From assembly GCA_017999075.1 (NCBI GenBank), contig JAGOBX010000298.1, positions 1-5,115 of the forward strand: 5,115 nt of DNA. The letters are read 5' to 3'. The notes under the pieces were generated by a model. It did not search any database, was not told the origin of the DNA, and saw nothing but the letters and a program-made list of their open reading frames with translations. The position numbers and the translations under genes were made by a program. The stretch comes from Candidatus Babelota bacterium (lineage in GTDB: Bacteria > JAGOBX01). This document shows, one piece after another, positions 1-5,115 of the stretch (within the stretch, counting starts at the first letter, position 1; each line of letters opens with the position of its first letter).

Positions 1-73
1 GATAATTATATACTTCAATTGCGCAACCTATTACTTCATAAACCAATTCTTTATATATTAAATTTGTTTCCAT
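1..73 (-). CDS. GxxExxY family protein, N-terminal fragment (cut by window edge)
   Basis: The minus strand from the ATG at 71-73 reads METNLIYKELVYEVIGCAIE followed by VYNY, then leaves the window. This matches the typical opening of GxxExxY proteins, whose start resembles 'NxLxxxIIGAAIEVHxxLGPGLxExxY'. That family averages about 125 residues and has been placed in the PD-(D/E)XK nuclease superfamily (PDDEXK_3). The fragment stops just before the expected LGxGxxExxY motif, so neither that motif nor any catalytic residue can be seen. The cellular role of the family is not established; genomes often carry several copies. No Shine-Dalgarno sequence is visible, because the bases upstream of the ATG are an A-run followed immediately by the GC-rich palindromic repeat. 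The nearest gene upstream on this strand is the glycosyltransferase, 311 bp away, so this gene is probably a separate unit. The family call rests on recall of the N-terminal pattern, not a search. Confidence 0.8.
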   Translation of the reverse strand, partial: METNLIYKELVYEVIGCAIEVYNY

Positions 74-76
74 TTT

Positions 77-149
77 TTTATTCGCGATAATTCGCGGGAA
101 TTCGCGGGAGAAAAATTTCCCCGCTAATTTACGCGAATCTACGCTAATA
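77..149. repeat. GC-rich imperfect palindromic repeat, copy 1
   Basis: This 73-bp element differs from copy 2 (243-314) by one substitution and one extra C. Reading the plus strand, the left arm holds three successive decamers that begin TTCGCG at 81, 91 and 101. A short A/T-rich centre follows (GAAAAATT, 110-117). The right arm carries CGCT, CGCG and CGCT cores at 122, 132 and 142. The inner arms pair as GCGGGA with TCCCCGC (one bulged base), and the outer CGCG blocks also pair, so a transcript of either strand could form an extended imperfect hairpin. The element ends three bases before the GxxExxY start codon and therefore occupies that gene's 5' leader. Similar elements near GxxExxY genes are familiar to me from other genomes, but I cannot verify that here. 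Confidence 0.85.
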
Positions 150-194
150 ATAATATAGTTATAAAAATATATCTAATATGCATTTTCAATTTAT

Positions 195-237
195 TTATTA
201 CTTTATTCTTTTATTACTTTATTCTTTTATTGCTTTT
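195..237. repeat. 16-bp AT-rich tandem repeat, about 2.5 copies
   Basis: Two exact copies of a 16-bp unit (TTATTACTTTATTCTT) lie at 195-210 and 211-226. A partial third copy from 227 differs by an A-to-G change. The array sits between the two palindromic repeats. It is probably a slippage product with no coding role; whether its length varies among strains cannot be seen here. Confidence 0.7.
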
Positions 238-242
238 GTTTC

Positions 243-314
243 TTTATTCGCGATAATTCGCGGGGATTCGCGGGAGAAAAATTTCCCGCTAATTTACGCG
301 AATCTACGCTAATA
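243..314. repeat. GC-rich imperfect palindromic repeat, copy 2
   Basis: This 72-bp second copy is in the same orientation as copy 1, starting 166 bp further along. TTCGCG-type cores have CGCG at 249, 259 and 269 on the left arm, and CGC cores sit at 287, 297 and 307 on the right arm, again at exact 10-bp steps. Here the inner stem is perfect: GCGGGA, an 8-base A/T-rich loop, then TCCCGC. It lies between the glycosyltransferase stop codon and copy 1. Together the two copies could act as a mobile-element end, a protein-binding array or an RNA hairpin; the sequence does not decide between these. Confidence 0.85.
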
Positions 315-384
315 TCAATAAAATAATTATATTGTCCCAACCGTAAAAATCAATAAAAATATATTTTTCAATTTTCATTTTTCA

Positions 385-1353
385 TTACAAATCATTATAT
401 TCTTCTTTCATCACCCAATTTATCAAATTTTTATCTTTTCGAAGTTGAACCTGATGGAACAGCCAGCCATTAAAATACGATTTTTTCTGGATTTGCTGAA
501 AAAAGTCATATTTTTGCAAACAAACATCTTTCAAAAACTTCAGGTAATTCCACAAAATTTTAACTGCTAATTTATTTGATACGCATCCTTTTTGACGTGT
601 ATAAAAATAAGAATCTGAAATTCCCTGCATAAAACATCTTTTCCGGATATATTCAAACGTCATTCTTGATTGAGGAACAAAATGATATACTGAAATTTTC
701 GGGTTGAACATAATTTTATAATTCATTTTCTTAACTTCTTTTGAAACATACGTTTCTCCATCGCCCCTGTATTTCAATAATTCATCAGGCATACTGTCAG
801 GATGGAACCCGCATATTTTCATTAAAACATTTTTTCTGATAATATAATTACATCCCCAGACATACACAGGATTAATTTCTTTTATTTGGTTTCCGAAATC
901 CAGAATGCTGAAAATACTGACATATTTCCCGTATTCATTATAATTCCATATTTTATCAAACCATACAGGCGGCGCAGTTTCAAAATCAGGAAAATTATTA
1001 CCTCCTGCAAGAGCTGTCTCAGGGTTTTGAAAAGTTTCTGAAATACCTTCCAGCCATTTATCTCCAACCTTAACATCATCGTCTATATAGGCAATTATAT
1101 TACCTTTTGATAATTTCATTCCAAGATTTCTTCCTATGTGCAATCCTTTTTTTTCTTCAAACACATAACTGAAATTTTTAAATTTATTTTTAAACAGCAT
1201 AGCTGTATCTTTAGTATTATCAGACGAACCATTATCAACAACGATTATTTCAAATTTATCTGGTTCAAAATTTTGAGAATATAATGAATCAAGAGCTAAA
1301 ATCAATCTGTCAGCTCTGTTTCTTGTAGGAATAATAACTGATATAAAACTCAT
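385..1353 (-). CDS. Family 2 glycosyltransferase (GT-A fold)
   Basis: This 322-residue protein probably transfers a sugar from a nucleotide-sugar donor to a growing glycan on the cytoplasmic side of the membrane. Donor and acceptor cannot be deduced. The N-terminus SVIIPTRNR (residues 5-13) is the typical first strand of GT2 enzymes, and VVDNGSSDNT (38-47) is the nucleotide-binding region. DDD at 91-93 is the metal and nucleotide-sugar binding DxD motif. NPVYVWGCNYIIRK (161-174) and GDGE (197-200) match the acceptor side, with D198 or E200 as the likely catalytic base. H224 in VYHFVP lies where a late conserved histidine is often found. The remaining 100 or so residues are basic and aromatic, without a clear membrane helix. 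The ATG start leads straight into the first strand. GGCGG lies 9 bases upstream as a possible weak ribosome site. It follows the methyltransferase gene by 104 bp (97 bp of spacer if the leader is excluded), which suggests a shared glycan-related role. Confidence 0.9.
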   Translation of the reverse strand: MSFISVIIPTRNRADRLILALDSLYSQNFEPDKFEIIVVDNGSSDNTKDTAMLFKNKFKNFSYVFEEKKGLHIGRNLGMKLSKGNIIAYIDDDVKVGDKWLEGISETFQNPETALAGGNNFPDFETAPPVWFDKIWNYNEYGKYVSIFSILDFGNQIKEINPVYVWGCNYIIRKNVLMKICGFHPDSMPDELLKYRGDGETYVSKEVKKMNYKIMFNPKISVYHFVPQSRMTFEYIRKRCFMQGISDSYFYTRQKGCVSNKLAVKILWNYLKFLKDVCLQKYDFFQQIQKKSYFNGWLFHQVQLRKDKNLINWVMKEEYNDL

Positions 1354-1402
1354 AATACCAAACCGCCGTCAAAATTACTAAAATATGTAGTTTGGTTTAA
1401 TG

Positions 1403-1452
1403 CTAATCCGCTAATTTCGAAAATCATTTTCATAATTTTGAAAGCTGATTAG
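1403..1452. repeat. Imperfect stem-loop in the methyltransferase-glycosyltransferase gap
   Basis: CTAATC at 1403-1408 pairs with GATTAG at 1447-1452. TTTCGAAAAT at 1415-1424 pairs with ATTTTGAAA at 1435-1443 with one bulged G, around a 10-base loop. No T-run follows on the minus strand, so a classical intrinsic terminator is unlikely. It may be an attenuator, an RNA-processing site or a decayed palindromic element. The left arm contains CCGCTAATTT, a 10-base match to the right arm of the GC-rich repeats near 120-130. Confidence 0.45.
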
Positions 1453-1457
1453 TATAA

Positions 1458-2429
1458 CTATTTATTTTTTTCGCAATACAACATAAAAAAACAATAAATT
1501 CTCTGATTTTTATAATGTTTCATTATATCAATCATATTTTTAAAATATATTACATATCCTTTCATATTTTCAGGAAGTTTAAAAAAAATTCTTTCTTTAA
1601 AAATTTCAGGAGAATAATGACGTGAAAACGGAGCTTTATACTGGTCGTCACGCCATACTTTTTTAGCGCCGTCATCAATAATTATATTTTTAGAATCACA
1701 ATAAGGGCTTGTTGAAATAAAAAACGTTTTATCAAGATAAAGCGGGATAATTCCGAACCTTCCATTTTTTTTTAAAATTCTTGAAGATTCAGACAAAAAG
1801 TTAACATCAGCGTTTCCCATAAAACATTCATAAGCGCACTGCATTGAAATAACATCGCAGAATTCATCAGGCAATTTCGTATTTGCAGCATCAGCGCCGA
1901 TATTGATTCCATTTATTCCATCAGGATAGCTCAAATCCAATCTGTATGATTTTATATTTTTTTTATTCAGTATATCAGCCCACGGACTTCCTGCTGCTGC
2001 AAAATCAATATAAACATTTTTTTCTGAAATATTCAAATATTTATAATTCAAATAATGTTCCAGGCATTTTTCTATAAACACATCTCCGCCATTTTTATAA
2101 AACGGCTGTATTTCAGAGAATTCATTCATCCATTTTTCAAAATCTTCAATATCAATTTTTTCTTCTTTAACAGGAACATTTAATTCAACAAGTTGATTTT
2201 TGATATCTTCAAATATTCCTGCATTTTCATAAGGATTTTGATAATTGTTATGATATGACTGCCTGTTTTCAATAGGTCCTGTATGCAGATCAATTAATTG
2301 CGGAACAATTATACTCAATTTAGCTTCTACTTCTTTCTCAACAATTTTTTTTAAATCAAACCCTAATGTTTTTTTTAATACTATATCAGCAATTTTTTTT
2401 ATTCCAGATTTCATTTTAGAAGGTTTCAT
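1458..2429 (-). CDS. Class I SAM-dependent methyltransferase (Methyltransf_11-like)
   Basis: This is a roughly 323-residue protein probably using S-adenosylmethionine to methylate a sugar or other small group. Residues below are numbered from the upstream TTG at 2439-2441. The central Rossmann-like core covers about 142-235. YIDFAAAGSPWADIL (144-158) stands where the DxGxGxG loop normally is. SYRLDLSYPDGI (165-176) supplies the acidic end of strand 2. DAANTKLPDEFCDVISMQCAYECF (184-207) corresponds to the 'D-LPF-D-FDVV--LEH' region. SRILKKNGRFGIIPLY (220-235) is the post-core helix and strand 5. The first 110 residues are helical and charged and are not recognised. The usual glycine-rich loop is altered to AAAGSP, a pattern I associate with a family of glycan-cluster methyltransferases. 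The ATG at 2427-2429 is used here. An in-frame TTG at 2439-2441 would add four residues and sits 4 bases after GGCGG, so the start is uncertain. It lies 71 bp after the LOG gene and precedes the glycosyltransferase. Confidence 0.8.
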   Translation of the reverse strand: MKPSKMKSGIKKIADIVLKKTLGFDLKKIVEKEVEAKLSIIVPQLIDLHTGPIENRQSYHNNYQNPYENAGIFEDIKNQLVELNVPVKEEKIDIEDFEKWMNEFSEIQPFYKNGGDVFIEKCLEHYLNYKYLNISEKNVYIDFAAAGSPWADILNKKNIKSYRLDLSYPDGINGINIGADAANTKLPDEFCDVISMQCAYECFMGNADVNFLSESSRILKKNGRFGIIPLYLDKTFFISTSPYCDSKNIIIDDGAKKVWRDDQYKAPFSRHYSPEIFKERIFFKLPENMKGYVIYFKNMIDIMKHYKNQRIYCFFMLYCEKNK

Positions 2430-2500
2430 ATTCAGAAACAAATCCCCGCCATATTTTCACTAAATTTCGTAAACTAATTATTTAAAAACGCAATACCGTT

Positions 2501-3085
2501 TCATAAAAACCATTTATCTTTCAATTCCGCAGGCTTATACGAATCAAGGTATTTAAAAGCATCACTTATATTTTCCGCAACATAATACAACCCGCTGTAA
2601 TCAGAATGCGTAAATTTTTTTTCATAAACATTTTCAAAAAATTCCAATAATTTACTGTAAAAATCAGAAGTATTAATTATTATTATAGGTTTATTATGAA
2701 TTTTTAATTGTTTTAATGTTAATATTTCAACAAATTCTTCAAGAGTTCCGTAACCGCCCGGTAAAACAAAAAAAACATCAGCTGCAGATTCCATTACCTG
2801 TTTACGTTCTCTTAAATCTTTGGTTACAATAAGTTCATCGCATTTTAAGTATGCTATTCCGGCTTTATGCAAATATTCAGGTATTACTCCTATAACCTTT
2901 CCGCAATTATTTTTAACTGATTCTGCAATAGCTCCCATCAAACCTATACTTGCGCCTCCATAGACAAGCGTCTTTCCAGTTCCGGCAATTTTTTTACCAA
3001 GTTCTATTGCTGGTTTGTAATATATCTCATCAATCGCATTTGACGATGAACAATATACGCAAATATTATTATATTCTGATGTCAT
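2501..3085 (-). CDS. LOG family protein (TIGR00730), putative cytokinin riboside 5'-monophosphate phosphoribohydrolase
   Basis: This 194-residue cytosolic protein has the usual length of the LOG ('Lonely guy', YvdD-like) family. Members cleave the N-glycosidic bond of nucleoside 5'-monophosphates, giving a free base and ribose 5-phosphate. Bacterial members are often annotated as cytokinin-activating, but many act on AMP-type nucleotides. Visible features are the opening strand ICVYCSSS (8-15), the glycine loop VYGGASIGLMG (41-51), VIGVIPE (64-70), LRERKQVM (91-98) carrying the conserved R and K, and the hallmark PGGYGTLEE (109-117). E116 or E117 and R94 are the likely active-site residues. 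The C-terminus is a helical segment ending KDKWFL. The ATG start is clear, but no Shine-Dalgarno sequence is visible. It lies 90 bp downstream of proC and may be co-transcribed. The family is certain; the in vivo substrate is not. Confidence 0.93.
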   Translation of the reverse strand: MTSEYNNICVYCSSSNAIDEIYYKPAIELGKKIAGTGKTLVYGGASIGLMGAIAESVKNNCGKVIGVIPEYLHKAGIAYLKCDELIVTKDLRERKQVMESAADVFFVLPGGYGTLEEFVEILTLKQLKIHNKPIIIINTSDFYSKLLEFFENVYEKKFTHSDYSGLYYVAENISDAFKYLDSYKPAELKDKWFL

Positions 3086-3126
3086 TTTTAATCTGATTTT
3101 TTTTATAATTTAAACGAATTACATAA

Positions 3127-3143
3127 CTGAAAATTATTTTCAG
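3127..3143. repeat. Perfect 8-bp inverted repeat between proC and LOG gene
   Basis: CTGAAAAT and ATTTTCAG flank a single central T. As RNA this would form a short AT-rich hairpin about 33 bases after the proC stop codon. There is no GC-rich stem and no clean T-tract next to it, so at most it is a weak terminator or mRNA end-stabilising structure. An operator is also possible. Confidence 0.35.
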
Positions 3144-3175
3144 ATTTGAGTTTGAAAATTAAATCCAATATTATT

Positions 3176-3988
3176 TTATTTCCCAAGTTCATCAGCTTTA
3201 TTTTTAGCTGATTTTACAGCTTCAATTACGGTTTCTTCAAATTTATGTTCTGAAAAACATTTTATAGCTGCTTCAGTAGTTCCTCCGGGAGAAGTAACTT
3301 TACGCCGAAGCTGTTCAGCGGAATCATTCGATTCAATCATTAATTTTGAAGCTCCTTCAATTGTAGAATAAACTAAAGTTCTGGATGATTCATAATCAAA
3401 TCCCAAAGATTGAGCAGCTTTTATAAAACATTCGGCAAAATAAAACAAATAAGCAGGACCGCTTCCGCTTACAGCAGTAATCAAATTCATTTGTTCTTCT
3501 ACTTCCACAACTAAAACTTTTCCAAGAGACTCAAAAATATTTTTGATGATTGTTTTTTCAGCATCATTTATAAATTCATTAAAATATATTCCTGACATTC
3601 CTTTGAATACAAGAGCAGGAGTATTCGGCATTATCCTTACTATTTTCAAATTATTTTTTCCATCAGCAAATTCCGAAATTTTATTCACTGATATTCCGGC
3701 AGCTATTGAAACAAGTATATGTTTTGATAAAATATATTCTTTTATTTCTTTAAATAATCCGCTGAAATTCTGAGGTTTGACAGATAAAATTATATATTCC
3801 GATTTTTCAAACAATTGTTTATAAGTTTCACACGCTTTAATTTTTTTTGATGCTGAAACAAATTTTTCAATTTTAGTTTTATCAATATCAATAACAGATA
3901 TTTCTAAATCCTTTATTTTTCCTGATTTTAAAATACCATTCAATATGGCTTCAGCCATATTGCCGCATCCTATTATTCCTAATTTCAT
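3176..3988 (-). CDS. proC: Pyrroline-5-carboxylate reductase
   Basis: This 270-residue enzyme catalyses the last step of proline biosynthesis: NAD(P)H-dependent reduction of 1-pyrroline-5-carboxylate to L-proline in the cytosol. The length is that of a full bacterial ProC. The N-terminal Rossmann domain starts MKLGIIGCGNMAEAI with the dinucleotide-binding GxGxMA at 7-12. VKPQ (70-73) and SIAAGIS (94-100) follow, then RIMPNTP (118-124). The C-terminal dimerisation domain has the signature TAVSGSGPAYLFYF (171-184) and RRKVTSPGGTTEAAI (228-242), which contains the substrate-binding residues. All family hallmarks are intact. AAGGG lies 10 bases upstream of the ATG, making this the best ribosome site in the window. 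The nucleotidyltransferase-like gene ends 27 bp upstream, so the two are probably co-transcribed. No glutamate kinase or glutamyl-phosphate reductase gene is nearby. Confidence 0.97.
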   Translation of the reverse strand: MKLGIIGCGNMAEAILNGILKSGKIKDLEISVIDIDKTKIEKFVSASKKIKACETYKQLFEKSEYIILSVKPQNFSGLFKEIKEYILSKHILVSIAAGISVNKISEFADGKNNLKIVRIMPNTPALVFKGMSGIYFNEFINDAEKTIIKNIFESLGKVLVVEVEEQMNLITAVSGSGPAYLFYFAECFIKAAQSLGFDYESSRTLVYSTIEGASKLMIESNDSAEQLRRKVTSPGGTTEAAIKCFSEHKFEETVIEAVKSAKNKADELGK

Positions 3989-4015
3989 AATATTTTTTCC
4001 CTTGTTTTTATTTTT

Positions 4016-4675
4016 CTAATCTAAATGAACAAATTCAGTTATTCCTTCATATTGTTTTAAAAATTCAGTAAAAGAATTTAATTTATATTTTTTCAGTTCA
4101 TCCATAATGTTCCGATTTATTATTACCGGATTTATATATTTCCCGTTTTTTAATGGTATTGCTATACTCTTGTTTGCAGCAGTTTCATATTTATTAATTA
4201 ATTTTTCTATCATTTCAAACGAAACATATTCCTGATTAAAAAATGAGATTAAAAAAAAATCTGTGTTTGGCGAAGCTGCGTTTCCTGCAGCTTTTAATAA
4301 CGGAACAGTTGAATTTTCATAATGATCAATCTCAATATATTTGAATTCCATATTCAAAGCTTTCAGATAAGTTTTCATAAAACCAGTTTCTGAAGTCACT
4401 ATAACTATTGTCTGATCAATAGCATTATAATTGAATATCCTGGATACGTTATTGAAAAAATTCGCATTATCTTCAGGATTTATATTTCTTGCGGCAATAA
4501 GTATTCTTGTCATCAATTTATATTTTTTTAAAAAATCAAAATTATATTTTTCACGCGAACTGATGGTTTTATATTCGTCAGTCATCATATCAAATTCCAG
4601 TAATTCTTCTTTGAACAAAGTTTCCCTGAACATTAAACCTTTATCAGTTAACAATTCAAGATATTTTGTTTTCAT
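4016..4675 (-). CDS. Hypothetical protein resembling a degenerate MobA/MocA-like nucleotidyltransferase
   Basis: This is a 219-residue cytosolic protein of uncertain function. From about residue 88 onward it follows the layout of NTP_transf_3 (MobA/MocA) proteins. TIVIVTSETG (89-98) is a core strand, and NSTVPLLKAAGNAA (121-134) replaces the 'EGMSSSLRAGL' segment. SFFNQEYVSFEMIEKLI (144-160) replaces 'LGDQPLVSPELIDRLI', and GKYINPVIINRNIMDEL (178-194) replaces 'GKRGHPVLFDRALFPEL'. The metal-binding Asp of the GDxP motif appears to be Asn147, and the N-terminal LAAGxSxRMGxxK nucleotide loop is missing; only ILIAARN (58-64) remains in about the right place. The first 55 residues are charged and unrecognised. 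It may therefore have lost catalysis or changed its role. The ATG start has GGAAG 9 bases upstream. It is followed by proC after 27 bp. The fold call is an alignment by eye and is tentative. Confidence 0.6.
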   Translation of the reverse strand: MKTKYLELLTDKGLMFRETLFKEELLEFDMMTDEYKTISSREKYNFDFLKKYKLMTRILIAARNINPEDNANFFNNVSRIFNYNAIDQTIVIVTSETGFMKTYLKALNMEFKYIEIDHYENSTVPLLKAAGNAASPNTDFFLISFFNQEYVSFEMIEKLINKYETAANKSIAIPLKNGKYINPVIINRNIMDELKKYKLNSFTEFLKQYEGITEFVHLD

Positions 4676-4735
4676 AGTTTACCGCTTCCAAAATAATATA
4701 TTTTGAATTCATTTAAAATTAATGATATTGCGCAT

Positions 4736-4930
4736 CTAATTTTTATTTAAATATTCGGAATTGAAAACTTTTACAGTATTCAAAAGTTTTTCATATGTAT
4801 TATAAGTCATAAAAACATATTCAGGTTTATCATTATCAATTATCACAAAAGGTTCATCATCTGTCAGTTCCTTGATAACAGAGTTAATATTTTTGTGAAT
4901 TTTATCCATTGAAACTATATTTTCAATCAT
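4736..4930 (-). CDS. Phd/YefM family antitoxin, apparently without partner toxin
   Basis: This small acidic protein has 64 residues from the ATG at 4928-4930. An in-frame TTG at 4934-4936 would add two. MIENIVSMDKIHKNINSVIK corresponds to the family's N-terminal DNA-binding/dimerisation start ('ISATELRKNLSEYLDRV'). EPFVIIDNDKPEYVFMTYNTYEKLL then matches the typical 'EPIVITRNGKPVAVLMSLEDYEAL' strand-turn-helix. Known members bind their own promoter and, through the C-terminal tail, neutralise a Doc- or RelE/YoeB-type toxin. Here the tail after EKLL is short (about 16 residues). The next gene downstream (60 bp gap) is not a toxin, and the visible end of the upstream gene does not look like one. 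It may be a solitary regulator or a remnant of a lost module. An AGG lies upstream of the start as a weak ribosome site. Confidence 0.8.
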   Translation of the reverse strand: MIENIVSMDKIHKNINSVIKELTDDEPFVIIDNDKPEYVFMTYNTYEKLLNTVKVFNSEYLNKN

Positions 4931-4958
4931 AGCCAATTTACCTAAAATAAAAATTTTA

Positions 4959-4988
4959 TTTGCAAACTTACAAATAATAATATATTAT
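4959..4988 (-). promoter_or_regulatory. Possible operator/promoter region upstream of the Phd-like antitoxin
   Basis: The 92-bp gap upstream of the antitoxin holds a perfect 12-bp palindrome, ATAATATATTAT (4977-4988). Next to it is an inverted TTTG...CAAA motif (4959-4974). Phd/YefM proteins usually repress their own promoter by binding short palindromes, so these are candidate sites. The surrounding DNA is nearly all A/T, where palindromes and -10-like boxes arise by chance, and no clear -35 and -10 pair can be assigned. Confidence 0.25.
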
Positions 4989-5022
4989 GTATTAAATTTT
5001 TTATAAAATCAAATAAAAAATA

Positions 5023-5115
5023 TTATATATGGTAAATTTTTTCAAATTCAGATTTAACCAATTCATGATAAAAATATACTGGAAATATTTCGGAAGCTGC
5101 CTGAATCCTGTATAT
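5023..5115 (-). CDS. C-terminal end of an unrecognised protein (cut by window edge)
   Basis: On the minus strand one frame is open from the window edge to a TAA at 5023-5025, encoding 30 residues that begin IYRIQAASEIFPVYFYHELV and end KSEFEKIYHI. This frame is preferred because its codons (GCA, GCT, GAA, AAA) look like the neighbouring genes. One alternative minus-strand frame stops early and the other gives a low-complexity peptide. I do not recognise the family. The peptide does not resemble the end of a RelE/YoeB or Doc toxin. It lies 92 bp upstream of the antitoxin gene. Confidence 0.5.
   Translation of the reverse strand: MYRIQAASEIFPVYFYHELVKSEFEKIYHI

Larger units (their letters stand above)
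74..384. other. Repeat-bearing intergenic region between glycosyltransferase and GxxExxY gene
   Basis: This 311-bp stretch has no credible coding region. It holds two near-identical GC-rich palindromic repeats at 77-149 and 243-314, separated by AT-rich DNA that includes a 16-bp tandem repeat. The part from 315 to 384, just after the glycosyltransferase stop codon, is plain AT-rich DNA. It contains a 14-bp A/T palindrome at 355-368 but no convincing GC-stem terminator. The sharp GC contrast between the repeats and their surroundings suggests the repeats were inserted or are under selection. Confidence 0.8.

Noticed and set aside
77-314. Two repeats separated by a spacer, considered as a minimal CRISPR array
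   Set aside because: The units are 72-73 bp, only two are present, the 93-bp spacer is low complexity with its own tandem repeat, and no cas gene is in the window.
355-368. AAAAATATATTTTT palindrome after the glycosyltransferase, considered as a terminator
   Set aside because: The stem is entirely A/T and is not followed by a clean T-tract on the minus strand; such palindromes are expected by chance in this composition.
882-1079. Minus-strand 65-codon open frame inside the glycosyltransferase gene
   Set aside because: It lies wholly within the strongly supported GT2 gene in another frame, and its product shows no domain pattern.
3543-3773. Plus-strand 76-codon open frame opposite proC
   Set aside because: It is antisense to an intact proC with all family motifs; the product is hydrophobic low-information sequence without a ribosome site.
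4689-4705. CAAAAT...ATTTTG inverted repeat between the antitoxin and the nucleotidyltransferase-like gene
   Set aside because: Only a 6-bp A/T stem, with nothing to separate it from background; too weak to call an operator or terminator.
4431-4706. Plus-strand 91-codon open frame opposite the nucleotidyltransferase-like gene
   Set aside because: It overlaps the minus-strand gene antisense. The L/S/F-rich translation is what A/T-rich antisense DNA produces by chance.

Overview
The window is AT-rich DNA in which every convincing gene lies on the minus strand, so transcription reads from high to low coordinates. The short-gap gene order, A/T-biased codons, weak or absent Shine-Dalgarno sequences and GxxExxY-type repeats suggest an AT-rich bacterium, possibly a metagenomic or host-associated anaerobe. 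Elusimicrobiota/Endomicrobia or a Bacteroidota-like lineage would fit. This placement is an inference, because no rRNA or other phylogenetic marker is present.

In transcription order the layout is as follows. The C-terminal end of an unrecognised protein (5023-5115) comes first. It is followed by a small Phd/YefM-type antitoxin with no visible toxin (4736-4930). Next is a protein resembling a degenerate MobA/MocA-like nucleotidyltransferase (4016-4675), then pyrroline-5-carboxylate reductase ProC (3176-3988) only 27 bp downstream. A LOG-family phosphoribohydrolase (2501-3085) follows. After it come two surface-glycan type genes: a class I SAM-dependent methyltransferase (1458-2429) and a family 2 glycosyltransferase (385-1353). 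The last 311 bp before the window edge hold two near-identical 72-73 bp GC-rich repeats. These lie directly upstream of the first 24 codons of a GxxExxY-family protein (1-73), which runs off the window.

Functionally, the right half is housekeeping metabolism: proline synthesis and nucleotide-monophosphate hydrolysis, plus a probably altered nucleotidyltransferase-like protein. The methyltransferase and glycosyltransferase probably modify extracellular polysaccharide or another glycan. The left edge looks like a mobile or selfish-type unit, a putative small PD-(D/E)XK-superfamily protein with its own palindromic repeats. The most interesting signal is this repeat. Each copy carries three CGC/CGCG cores at exact 10-bp spacing on each arm of an imperfect inverted repeat, and one copy ends three bases from the start codon of the GxxExxY gene. 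A possible eroded piece of the same repeat sits between the methyltransferase and glycosyltransferase genes.
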